From assembly GCF_004798865.1 (NCBI RefSeq), contig NW_025336416.1, forward strand, positions 2,527,172-2,591,171: 64,000 nucleotides of DNA, given 5' to 3'. The notes under the pieces were generated by a model, which had not been told where the DNA came from, ran no database searches, and saw only the letters and a list, made by a program, of their open reading frames with translations. The position numbers were made by a program, and so were the translations under genes. Positions within the stretch are counted from its first letter, which is position 1. Each line of letters opens with the position of its first letter. Origin of the DNA: Varanus komodoensis. Lineage: Eukaryota > Chordata > Lepidosauria > Squamata > Varanidae. Of the stretch, positions 54,870 through 64,000 are shown piece by piece.

Positions 54870-55075
54870 GGTTGAAGGTGTTGGTAATAGTATAGAAGGC
54901 CCTAAACAACATGGGACCTGAATTTGCCTACGACATGCTGTCATAGAATCAGATTTTCCATTGTCTGCCGCAAAGCCAGGCTTGTACGTGTGTATCGTGA
55001 TTCTGTGGGAATGCAGCTTCCAAAGGATTTCAGCTGACTTAGTTACTATGTTTTTAATAAAGTTTCTGTCCCTTG
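54870..55075 (+). mobile_element. ancient L2-like LINE C-terminal fragment
   Basis: GGTTGAAGGTGTTGGTAATA, GAAGGCCCTAAACAACATGG, GACCTGAATTTGCCTACG and GTGGGAATGCAGCTTCCAAA follow the order of the L2 C-terminus (FKVLIMTYKALNGLGPGYL, then LWNSLP). Heavily decayed, much older than the 18 kb copy. Confidence 0.55.
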
Positions 55076-55079
55076 TGCA

Positions 55080-56210
55080 TCCATGAATGTGTGCAGAAAA
55101 TGCCTATTCAGAAACCAGGCCAGGTGCTAATACAGTTTTCCACTGATGGGGGAGCCTAGGGTTACACCCAATGGTGATATCCAAGGTTGGCCTCATTCAT
55201 TTCAACAAATCTATTATAAGAAAGAGTAACGCTGGATTCTTCCCTCAGGACACCAGTCCTTTGCACATTTAGGCAGGAAGCAACATGGTTGGCTGGACAT
55301 TTTTCTGCCTAAAGATGCAAAGGATTGTTCTCCCGTTATCCTAAGCACCTTTGCGCCATGACTAGTAAATTATGCAAAATAATATAATATGCACAATGAG
55401 TTTTGCAGAATAAAAGACACATGAGAGAATTGCAATTTAATTAGCACCATTTGTAAAGTCCCAGAATTTGGGGGGTTTTTTTAAAGCAGAAATTGGCTCT
55501 GTGTAGGTTAGCAATCCCACCAAATTTCTGTTAAAAAAAGAAGCCGCAGAGCCTTCCGCAAGAAGAAGAAAAGTGCAGTGTGTTTAATTCAGAATTGACT
55601 GTTTCATTTTTTCCTTGCCACCCTACAACTGTTGGACCACTTGGCTTTATATAGAAGCATCGCCTCTATTAGGTCCCAGATATACACCATATTAATCATA
55701 ATCCTGCACACCTTTCAAAAAGTAAATAACATCTTTAAGATGATCAGACTTGGTTTCAAACAACATTTTTTCTTATTAAACAAGCATGTGCGGAGAAGGG
55801 GAGAAATCAATAGGAGTGAGTCGGAGTGACTCGCGTTGGTACTGTAGCGTAGAAGGCATTTGTTAGGACTGGCACAGTCCCTGTAGAAAATGACAAAGGT
55901 GCCACATTACGGGCAAAGGTAATCTTACCAAACACCACCGGGTTTAGTCCTTCCATATTATTCTTGTGTGTATATTAGAAATATAAGAAATTGGACACCG
56001 TGTGCTGCCGCTTCTGATCAAAGCTGCCAGATATGTACCTCAGGCTGAATTGTATGTGATGCTGAAGTCTGTAATATGGGGGTCCCGTTTCTCGCTTTTC
56101 CTGGGGCCAAGCACAGACATACGTTTCTTAAAATGGGGGAGCCGGTCTCTCATTTGGTAATATACCCACAGAGACACTGAAATTGTTTGTTATTCTGGAA
56201 GGTATTTTAT
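55080..56210. other. mostly unique AT-rich sequence
   Basis: One decayed family B repeat near 55160-55240. The rest, notably 55340-55770, is AT-rich and free of named repeats, with AATTGCAATTTAATTAGCAC. No exon. Confidence 0.35.
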
Positions 56211-56211
56211 G

Positions 56212-56605
56212 ATTGACTTCTCGGAAGGGGCCAAGAAGGCCGCTGGGTCCAACCCAATGCAGTTCTCCAAGTTAAGCCTTCCCTCTCAGATGCTGACCAG
56301 TTGCATTTTGAAGGCCTCAAGTGCAGGAGAGCCCTCCGTCTCCCTAGGTCTCTGATTCCATTGTCATATTGCTCTAGCAGGGATTTTTTCCCTGAAATCA
56401 GGCCAGAATCTGCCCACCTTTTACTGGAGCTCATAATTCCGTGTCCTGCGCACTGAGATGATCAAGAAGAGATCTTGGTCTTGCTCTTTGCGATAGCCCT
56501 TCAAGTACTCGTGGAGTGCCGTCTCCCACAGCCTTACCTTCTCAAGGTTCAACATGCCCAGTTCTTCCAACCTCTCCTCACAGGGCTTTGCTTTGCTTCT
56601 TCTCA
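56212..56605 (-). mobile_element. CR1 LINE ORF2 C-terminal fragment
   Basis: Minus-strand translation keeps KPCEERLEELGMLNLEKVRL followed by WETALHEYLKGYRKEQDQDL, the CR1 C-terminus, then downstream non-coding sequence. A 61-codon frame is still open. The 5' end is truncated near 56605. Confidence 0.85.
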
Positions 56606-56899
56606 TTCCCCTGTAAATGGATGTTGGACATTGCTATTCCTAATCTATCTTTTGATGGGTATGTAGCCATGACAAGTACACACAGAAAATGCAAGGTGGT
56701 GTTTTTTCCCTTGCCTTCTGCATCCCAGTGCTGCAGCCAGTTCTGATGGCTACCAGCTTGCCCTCAGCTTTCCATATTGAAGCCCCACGGGTATTTCTTG
56801 CTTTGGCCTCTGCTCACTACTGACACGGTGGTCACCCGAGATCAGAAGGAGTTTGGAGAAGATTGAGTTCCTCAAGGCCCCACAAGCTTCCTGGATATT

Positions 56900-57520
56900 G
56901 GGAGCAAGAAGGATGGCAGTCATTCTCACAGACGGCTGGCTGCCTCCCAGACAATTGAGACAAATGAAGGTGAGTTCGTGAAAGACGGGCTGGGTCAAGA
57001 CCCCGAGATGGAGCAGGCACAGGTGATTATCTCAAGGCCAGGTGCTTCGCTGAGCCGGGGAGTTACTGGGAATGACCACGATGTGCAGCAAGTGGGAGGG
57101 GTCTCTGAGGAGGAGGAATTCGCAGATGCAGCCCAGCTCCCCACCCTCTCTTGACCCCATGATGAGGCATGAGGTGGGGGGGCAATTTAATAAGCAGTGT
57201 CTGGAGAGGAGGTGTGCTCGCCTTCAGAAAGCCCCTCCCAAGGGGAAGGGACCCAGGAATGTTCATAAGCAGAGTTCCCGAAGGTAAACACTAGATTGGG
57301 CTCAACAAACCTCTCTGTGCATGCTCAGAGATCCATGCTGGGTGATTTGTACTTGGGAGCAATAAAGAATATTTTGCAAGGAAAAGGGTCCATGGCTTTT
57401 GACTGCTCAAAGGAGGACCCTCGGCTTACAACACCGGCTGAGCTTGTCTACCCGAACCAGTGTCTTTCCCAGTGGCCAAGTTATTTACCGCTGCCTGAGA
57501 CTTGGTGCTGCCGAGGGTCA
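56900..57520 (+). mobile_element. possible LTR-retroelement fossil
   Basis: Acidic, Glu/Gly-rich coding character is followed by AATGTTCATAAGCAGAGTTC, then a non-coding stretch with TTGGGAGCAATAAAGAATAT (a polyadenylation word in LTR-like context) and CTGCCTGAGACTTGGTGCTG. The layout matches 17735-18235 plus 20688-20830. No diagnostic motif survives. It is broken, partial and old; family unidentified. Confidence 0.28.
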
Positions 57521-57763
57521 AGGTGGTGCGTCTCACCAAAGTCAACACAGAGGCCAGCACCCAGCAGAAAGACCCCTGCTCTTTGGGTTTTCCTAAAGGG
57601 CTTCCTCTGGATTTGGATGCTGTTTCTCTTTGCAAGTGTAATGGGGTGGCAAGCATAGCTCCTTCCACAACCAGTTGTATTTTAAAAGTTGCTATGTGAG
57701 GGCCCATATAAAATCATTTCAATGTAGGGAAGCTGTAATCCAGGGGCTGTAGCAGAAGGCCGT

Positions 57764-57764
<1 letters not shown>

Positions 57765-57808
<44 letters not shown>
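57765..57808. repeat. (ATT)n microsatellite, possible minus-strand L2 tail
   Basis: Nearly 15 ATT units followed by AACATTTCTA, which is the reverse complement of the last bases of the L2 element. Sequence beyond that is unrelated, so any L2 piece is at most about 15-25 bp. Confidence 0.9.
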
Positions 57809-57810
<2 letters not shown>

Positions 57811-57984
57811 ATTTCTAGGAGTGAGGGCATGCCAAATGTTTTACAATTATTATAATCAATCAGCAGGGATGGGAACACCCTGTCGCCACCCCTAAACATA
57901 GCCGCAGACTTCTCAGTCAGTGCAGCGAGGGAGAACAGTCTTGGCAACAATATGGCGCCCCGTGTCCTATTGGATTTTGGGGTG

Positions 57985-58085
57985 GCTTGTTCCAGAACAG
58001 CCAATGAAGACCCACTGTGTGAAGAAATGCTGGAATAGATGGACCATGGGTCTGACCAAACACACGGCCCTCATGTTCTTATGAC
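57985..58085 (+). mobile_element. CR1-like LINE 3' tip
   Basis: TGCTGGAATAGATGGACCAT, GGGTCTGACCAAACACACGG and the end CTCATGTTCTTATGA are characteristic of a CR1 3' end with the terminal TTCTTATG repeat. Confidence 0.75.
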
Positions 58086-58089
58086 CCAT

Positions 58090-59465
58090 TAGCATTATGG
58101 AAGAGCTGACCAGAACCCTGGCCTGGGATCCATCCTGAGCGGTCCATGTTCCCTCGCCTGGAGGAGCAACCAGCCCTCACGGAACAGTAAATGAGCATCT
58201 CACCAACTAATCATCACTGTCCATTAGCAAGCAGATGAGTGCACAAAAGAGGGTGACTTAACGGCCATTGTAATATAGAGCTTGGCAAGCATGACTCACC
58301 CCTATAGTGCTATTCTAAAAGACGGAATGCAAAGCATCCATTCTTTTTAAACAAAAAACAAAAAAATAGAGGTGGAGAAGAATTTGATGGCTCCCAGCAA
58401 ATCAATAGCTTGTAAAGACCTAATCATTTGGAGACCACCTTGACATGCTTGCTTTCACAAGCCAACATGTGAGGAAAGGATTTTAAAGCCAAGTAAAGAA
58501 GCGGAAGAATGATATGGGCAATTTTCTCTTCCAGAGCGTCTCAGATGGCCTTGCATTATTTTCACTTCCAGTTAAACGAATCTCTCTTGAAAGCAGCTTC
58601 CCCTGGTTTGGTGCCCTGCAAATGTATTGGGCTACAGTTCCCATCATCCCTGGCTAATATGGCTATTGTGAACCGGCATAGCCGAAGGTCTGTGTGTTAG
58701 GGAAGCCTGTTGTCTCGAGAGATTTCGCTACTCGCTCAAAGCCTTTAAAATATAACGCAAAAGCCCTTAAAACTATTGCTCTCTTCCACAGGATCTTTCT
58801 TTGCCGTCTCTTTTTGAACACTCCCATTCATTGATGGAAGGTGAGCAGATGAAGCGTCCCCAGTCGCCTCGTTTCTGAGCCAGGAAAAGGGACGTGGTCC
58901 ATTTGTTGTGTGTCAAACTTGCTGTGCACAGGTGCAGGCAAAGGGGCAGAAAACTGAGTCGCTAAACGCACTTACAGAACTCCTTGCAATGAAAGAGAGT
59001 CCATTCACCTGAGTATATTTGTTGTGGAGTTGTACACACATCCACAGCCCCCTGTACAACTCAGGCTTTCTGTGAATGCCTGCATGGGGTTACCATGGGA
59101 CCAACATGTGCTGCTACTTCAAGATGCTTTATTTTTATTTGGCCTTTTTGTTACCACTCTATTGACTTACTGATGGATGCGACGCACTTGTGAGTGAGGG
59201 GCCGGCATGGAGCCTGTGCCTAAGAGCTTCGTAAAAACTAAAGCAAGGTAGTGCTCCGTCCACAGACCGCGAACTGCAAATTGCAACAGGTTCTCAATGG
59301 AAAGAGCATAACAAATTCCATTTGGCAGGAAAGGATCCCCCACCCCCTTTAGTGCTAAAAACCTCATTGAAAAATAAATTCTAGAGTGTAATTGAAATTG
59401 TTGCCAGCTCTTCAGATGGATCCGTGAGCCAGCCAACAACCAACGGCGTTGATTAATAAGGGCTG
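58090..59465. other. mostly unique sequence, no gene recognised
   Basis: Apart from the family A half-copy at 58608-58682, no exon or repeat seen. Confidence 0.4.
58608..58682. repeat. MITE-like repeat (family A), half copy
   Basis: GTGCCCTGCAAATGTATTGG, GCTACAGTTCCCATCATCCC and TGGCTAATATGGC form one arm and part of the centre. The mirrored arm is missing. Confidence 0.6.
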
Positions 59466-59469
59466 CCAT

Positions 59470-59790
59470 TTACCAAGAAGCTGTTTGATTAGCAGCACGC
59501 TCACTTCTGCGGCACTCCATCTGCGGGGTGTAATCAAGATCACTTAATGCAGATTAGCTACCCCTTAACCCACTCTTTGTACACCCAATCAAAGTGGCTA
59601 AAGAGCACTAAAAGAATGAATTGCGCCCCCCACCCCCACCACTCCAGTCTCTCAGGACTTTTTCAGTGTGCTTGTGTGTGGGATGGCGTCTCGGAGCCAC
59701 ATTAACTCTTGTGAAAAGCCAGCACTGTTGTCGTTATGACGCCAAATAGGGTAAATTTATAGGCTGATCAAAAACAAGAACTGAAGAATC
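59470..59790. other. repeat-free block, best regulatory-element candidate
   Basis: Contains AAGCTGTTTGATTAGCAGCA, GGTGTAATCAAGATCACTTA, ATGCAGATTAGCTACC and ACACCCAATCAAAGTGGC. ATCAAAG is a TCF/LEF-type word and TAATC/GATTAGC are homeodomain-type words. Balanced composition, no open frame and no repeat words. Conservation cannot be checked here. Confidence 0.3.
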
Positions 59791-59891
59791 CTCTTCATAT
59801 ATGGCAGCCTGGTTCCACCATTTTACTTGGTTTAAATATAGGCCAGATTATGTCAAATAGAAGTTAATGTGTAAGGTTGTATCATCTAGAC

Positions 59892-60287
59892 CAGCGGTAG
59901 TGAACCCATGGCATGTGTGCTACAGCGGGCACGCAGAGCCCTCTGTCGGCACATGAGCCAAGTCGCCCCAGCATCGCCCCAGCAGCCGAGCATCAGATAA
60001 CAGCACACATAGGGGCCATGCGTATGCTCGGAAAGGAGTAGCGGTGTCAGGAGATGCTGTCACGAGCCATGGCTCATTAGCTACGACTCGTCTGAGCTTT
60101 CACATGGCCGGTCGGTGTGCTGCCAAGGATATATATATATATAATTGCTTGGACTGGCTGCGAATTGTTTTTTCTAAACTAAAACCTCAGTATTCAGGTT
60201 GTATTGCAGTGTTGGCACTTTGCGATAAATAAGTGGGTCTTGGGTTGCAGTTTGAGCACTCAGTCTCTAAAAGGTTCACCATCACTG
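59892..60287. mobile_element. non-autonomous hAT-type DNA transposon
   Basis: 396 bp with 15 bp terminal inverted repeats: left CAGCGGTAGTGAACC, right end complement CAGTGATGGTGAACC. The flanks are ATCTAGAC (59884-59891) and GTCTAGAC (60288-60295), a 7-of-8 target-site duplication of the length hAT transposases make. Inside the left end, GGCACGCAGAGCCCTCTGTC-type wording is typical for a hAT family of squamates as I remember it. No transposase frame, so it needed a partner in trans. A short (AT)n lies at 60130-60143. Confidence 0.85.
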
Positions 60288-60299
60288 GTCTAGACCCAT

Positions 60300-61075
60300 T
60301 TCTGCAGATCCTGCATGGTTGGATTATTTTTCTGAAAGCACGGAGGAAAGCCACGCTCCACTTTCTCTGCTTCTAGCTGTAGGACTTGGGACTGCCATTT
60401 CACCATGGCTGGAATGGAAACCCCACCCCATAGAATCCCTTGGCAAGAGCAGCTGCAATTCTGACCTCTTCTAGCCTGTGCTCTCTACTGCCCTCAGCTT
60501 CCCAGCAACAGATGTGTCGTTGCTCACTTTATTCCCATAGGATGAGCGCTCTGTCCATCTCCCTGTTTACTTTTGGAAACAGAGAAACAGCATGGAAATG
60601 CATAGAGGGAGAAGGAGAGAGTTGTGGCAAAACTGTTTGCTTTTATTTAATAAAAATCTCATTAGGGGTTGGAGTAGCTAGGCACTGCTGCAAATATGCA
60701 GTTACATTCGGGAAGGAAAGAAAGATCCCGCCTCCGGACTGCAGTGAACCAATCAGGAGAAGGCTGCTGCAGTGCATACGTAGGGATGGGGAAAGAATGG
60801 GAATTTTGCTCACAGGGGCCTCCAGAATGCGCAGCAAAGCCAAGCACATAGAAGCACATTGCGCTTTGAAATACACATGCTTCAGACTGGTCAGTCTGGG
60901 GCAAAACTGGTGCACCACGGAAACACTGGAGGGTTCTTCGCCATGTTGTATGAAGCCAACTATCATCCCATGCTCTGTATGTTGCAGTTCAGGAGTTCTC
61001 CCAGTTCAATGTTATGAAAAATTTAGTCAGTTGATCTTTAATGCATCCTTCCTTCAAGGAACTCCAGCTGTTGTT
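60300..61075. other. unique sequence, no gene recognised
   Basis: A 218-codon frame (60440-61096) crosses this stretch and a SINE edge. It has no domain and is probably chance. No named repeat. Confidence 0.4.
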
Positions 61076-61076
61076 C

Positions 61077-61232
61077 TCCCCACAACATCCTCTTAACCTC
61101 ACAACAACCTTGTTGTGGTAGATTAGGTTGTAAGTTGATGAATGGCCAACAGACATCCAGGAAACCTCACAACTTCACAGAGATTTGAACCCTGGATTCT
61201 CTTCTCCTAACTTAGTGCCCTATATTTTTGAT
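61077..61232 (-). mobile_element. MIR-like SINE, reverse orientation
   Basis: CATCCTCTTAACCTCACAAC, AACCTTGTTGTGGTAGATTA, CAGAGATTTGAACCCTGGAT and CTAACTTAGTGCCCTA. Tail lost and head decayed. Confidence 0.7.
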
Positions 61233-61574
61233 TGATATATTGATTGATTGGTAGTAAGGTTGACTAGAAGTGCTTATCTTGCCTAAGTAAACAACAACTC
61301 TGTTTTGTCACCAGAATGAGCTTTCTGTGTGCATTTCTTTACAGTCATCAGCTATTGTATTGGTGTGCCACCCAGCCCGGAAAAAGTCAGCTCCAGAATC
61401 CACACACCGGAATGGGCATACTATGTGATTGAAATGTATCACTACATGGTCCCAAATTGCACATGATTTTCAACATTCTCTGCACATCTGTTTTATGGGA
61501 ATTTGTGCAGATTCTGGACTATCTCGGCCTTCCACTCCCTGCTTGAATGGGTAACCATTGATTTAGAGCCATGT

Positions 61575-61692
61575 TCCCAACCCTGCAGTGGTCTAGCTAT
61601 GTTGGACTGGGGAAGCCGTCATCTCCAGCCATGTTAGCTGGGATGGTTGGGGTCTGTAATCCAACACATCTGGAAATCAAAGGCTGTAGCAA
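61575..61692. repeat. palindromic MITE-like repeat (family A)
   Basis: CAGTGGTCTAGCTATGTTGG and ACTGGGGAAGCCGTCATCTC are mirrored by GGGATGGTTGGGGTCTGTAA and TCCAACACATCTGGAAATCA. It ends next to the BovB target duplication. Confidence 0.6.
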
Positions 61693-61707
61693 GCTGGTCT
61701 AATCTTT

Positions 61708-62096
61708 GTTGTTGTTAGTCGCGAAGTTGTGTCTGACCCATCGCGACCCCATGGACAACACTCCAGGCCTTCCTGTCCTCCACCATCCCCGGAGTTCACT
61801 TAAGTTCACACCAACTGCTTCAGTGACTCCATCCAGCCACCTCATCCTCTGCCGTCCCCTTCTTCTTTTGCCGTCAATTGTTCCCAGCATCAGGGTCTTC
61901 TCCAGGGAGTCCTTCCTTCTCATTAGGTGGCCAAAGTACTTGAGTTTCATCTTCAGGATCTGGTCTTCTAAAAAGCAGCCAGGGTTGATCTCCTCTAGGA
62001 CTGATCAGCTTGATCGCCTTGCGGTCCAAGGGACTCACAGGAGTCTCCTCCAGCACCACCATTCAAAGGCCTCAATCCTTTTGCGCTCAGCCTTCA
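61708..62096 (-). mobile_element. BovB LINE insertion with intact target duplication
   Basis: The minus strand encodes MKLKYFGHLMRRKDSLEKTL, then MLGTIDGKRRRGRQRMRWLD and GVTEAVGVNLSELRGWWRTG, the BovB C-terminus, and ends in a short AAC tail. The 12 bp GGTCTAATCTTT stands at 61696-61707 and again at 62097-62108, so both ends of the insertion are exact to the base. It is 389 bp and 5'-truncated. One of the younger insertions, judging by the perfect duplication. Confidence 0.97.
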
Positions 62097-62109
62097 GGTC
62101 TAATCTTTA

Positions 62110-64000
62110 CTCCCCTATAATAGAGCCCCGTGGGTCAAGGCCTGCTATGCAGCATGGATTTTGTTGCCCTCCATGATTTTTCTCTCTGTGCGGTCTGTTA
62201 TGTTGGGCCAGTATTTTCAGGATGTGTCATGCAGTCAGCAACCTGACCAGACTCCGCTTGCTCTCCTCAGGTGTTGCATTCCAGCACTTCCAGATCCTTT
62301 CAGCTCCCAGGAGCTACCTGAACCCCTGGAGATGGTGGCTTTGAGATAAGCTCCCCCTGCTCTGCAGACCTCATTTCCCAGTCCTCATCCAAAGAGTCCG
62401 TGCCACCCTGGCCATGGAAGGCATACAAGAATAACTGCCTCTCCCATTTCCAGCACCCACCCTGCTCTTCTTCTTGGTTAATCTACATTTAAGTGCAGGT
62501 CACACAGCACAGCTGATCTGGTGAACTGCTGTTTATGTTACGATCACCAATGTTGGGAGGAGGCTGTTGTTTCCAATCGCTTTTTGCAATCCTTTTGCTT
62601 GGAGTGGCTTATAAACAGCTGAGCCAAGAGGGCGGGGGAGTCGCAGGAGATTATCCGTTCACATGTATGAAAGAACAAGGTCTGACGCTGAGCAGCAGGG
62701 CTTTGGCTGAAAGGAAATTCTCTGCCTTGTAAATTTGGCTACGTTTCTGATGCCTGTCGCTTTGGGGTGCTTTGTGGTAAAATAAAAGCCAGAAAGGGGA
62801 ACGGGGAAAAAAGAACTAATGAGCTCACCATTGTGAAATTTCTCAGAAATAACCTCAATATTTTAAGCTGCTTTTGTGGATGGAATGCCATTTGCCTAAT
62901 CTGGCCGTTACTGTGTAGATTGACTCCTTGCATCAATACAGCCTCAAGGGCCCGATTAAAGATGGTTTCATTAAGTCGCCAACAGGAAATGGCGGTTCTG
63001 CATATCTCATTTGCCTTCCCACCACTTGTGGCTTCTCTTGGTTCCTGCCTGCAGTTTGTCTGCTTTGACATTGAAAGGAGGCAGTGATAGATTCACCCCA
63101 CCCCCCATTTTTCCAAGAAACGATTCTTTAACCACCTTCCAGTTTATGATAAACTGATCTTGGGCAATATGTGGCTGGAAGAAGGCTCTGGGGTGGTCGC
63201 CTTCACTTAGGGATGTGGGTGAGGCGATCACGTTTGAATTCTTCCTGCTGCCAAAGACAACTGAAATCTTCTGCCCTTGGAAACATAGTGAGTCAGAGAG
63301 AAAGGTTTTAGTTTAGTCTTTAAATATATATATGTGTGTGTGTGTGTAAATATGTTTATTGGCCTTCTGGAGTATAATGGTACAAAGTATAATGACAAAC
63401 AAGCTGGATGTAGGATATGAAATATTTATATAGAGTATTTTGTTATTCAGTATTTATATTTATTATGACATGAGGAAGAGCTCAGCCATGTGGCAACCGC
63501 ACGCCTACATTTGGTAGGACGAGCTAAGACTCTACCGCATGTGCATCTTTCAGTAGCCACTTTTCCCCATTGAGCTAATGTTGCTCAACTCATTGCTCCT
63601 GCATTGCAGATATGTCACATTTCTTTTTTCCTTTGCAAGCTAGAATTAACTTTTACACTCATGTAAGCAGGATGGGATGCATCATATGTTACTGCCTGGG
63701 ACTGGCTTGCAGGAAAACTGCCTTCCCCCAGACAAGCCAGCCCGGTTCTGCAGATTTCCTGGAGAGCCCTTCTTTGGAGACTGTTGCTGGGATTGCCCTG
63801 GGCTGCTCATCTTCCAGTGGCAAGCCAAGACTGCTTGAGTCAAGAAAGCCTTGACCTGAAGGTCGGTCTGCAGTGGGCTTGGGGTGAAACTCAGCAGAAT
63901 CTGTCCCTTTCTCTCCTGCAAAGTGAGTCAAGCCAAGAGGAAGCCCATTTGTGGAATGAAGGTTGTGCAACCAGCAACTTTCTTCCAAGCGAGGTGCAGT
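62110..64000. other. unique sequence, possible conserved block at 62755-63020
   Basis: No exon recognised. 62755-63020 is repeat-free with TTTAAGCTGCTTTTGTGGAT, TTTGCCTAATCTGGCCGTTA and GCCCGATTAAAGATGG, a candidate non-coding conserved block. Small frames only. Confidence 0.35.
63325..63352. repeat. (AT)n(GT)n microsatellite
   Basis: ATATATATATGTGTGTGTGT followed by two more GT units. Alternating purine-pyrimidine. Confidence 0.88.

Noticed and set aside
60440-61096. 218-codon frame as a host gene
   Set aside because: Runs into a decayed SINE, has no domain, and its cysteine-rich look comes from base composition.

Overview
The window looks like a transposon-rich, gene-poor stretch of a reptile genome, most likely a squamate (lizard or snake). 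The evidence is the repeat mixture. 3' fragments of CR1, L2, BovB (RTE clade) and a second RTE-like LINE sit together with many copies of a tRNA-headed, MIR-like SINE, a non-autonomous hAT element, palindromic MITE-like repeats and plentiful microsatellites. CR1 plus BovB plus L2 is what squamate genomes typically carry. Mammals lack CR1 of this kind, and birds lack BovB. I cannot name the species or clade within squamates.

I could not recognise a single exon of a host protein-coding gene, nor an rRNA, tRNA, snRNA or miRNA gene. The only long, convincingly coding frame is the reverse transcriptase of an L2-like LINE (18280-20424, +). It is 5'-truncated before the endonuclease but has every visible RT core motif. 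All other open frames of 60-218 codons look like chance frames or pieces of repeats. The window is therefore intergenic DNA or the interior of a very long intron.

Layout. 0-9 kb: mostly unique DNA, a cluster of three different pentanucleotide arrays near 1 kb, CR1, RTE and BovB remnants at 4-5.2 kb, and an L2 3' end at 8.3-8.6 kb. 9.09-10.68 kb: a large, young inverted repeat, with two ~635 bp arms about 98.7% identical by my hand alignment around a 325 bp spacer. 11 kb: a SINE split by a CR1 tail. 14-16 kb: SINE and CR1 remnants. 17.7-20.8 kb: the L2 element, apparently inside an older LTR-like fossil. 21-35 kb: scattered CR1, SINE and RTE remnants in unique DNA. 37-47 kb: L2 3' ends, BovB, SINE and CR1. 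50-58 kb: SINEs, CR1, a degraded L2, a second LTR-like fossil and short local duplications. 59.9-60.3 kb: a hAT element with terminal inverted repeats and a near-perfect 8 bp target duplication. 61.7-62.1 kb: a BovB insertion with a perfect 12 bp target-site duplication.

The genes do not work together here, because there is no gene set. What the window records is insertion history: L2 into an LTR-like fossil, CR1 into a SINE, and BovB beside a MITE. Between the repeats lie several AT-rich unique blocks with homeodomain- and TCF-like words that could be conserved regulatory elements. That can only be tested by alignment to other reptiles. The most unusual object is the 1.6 kb inverted repeat.
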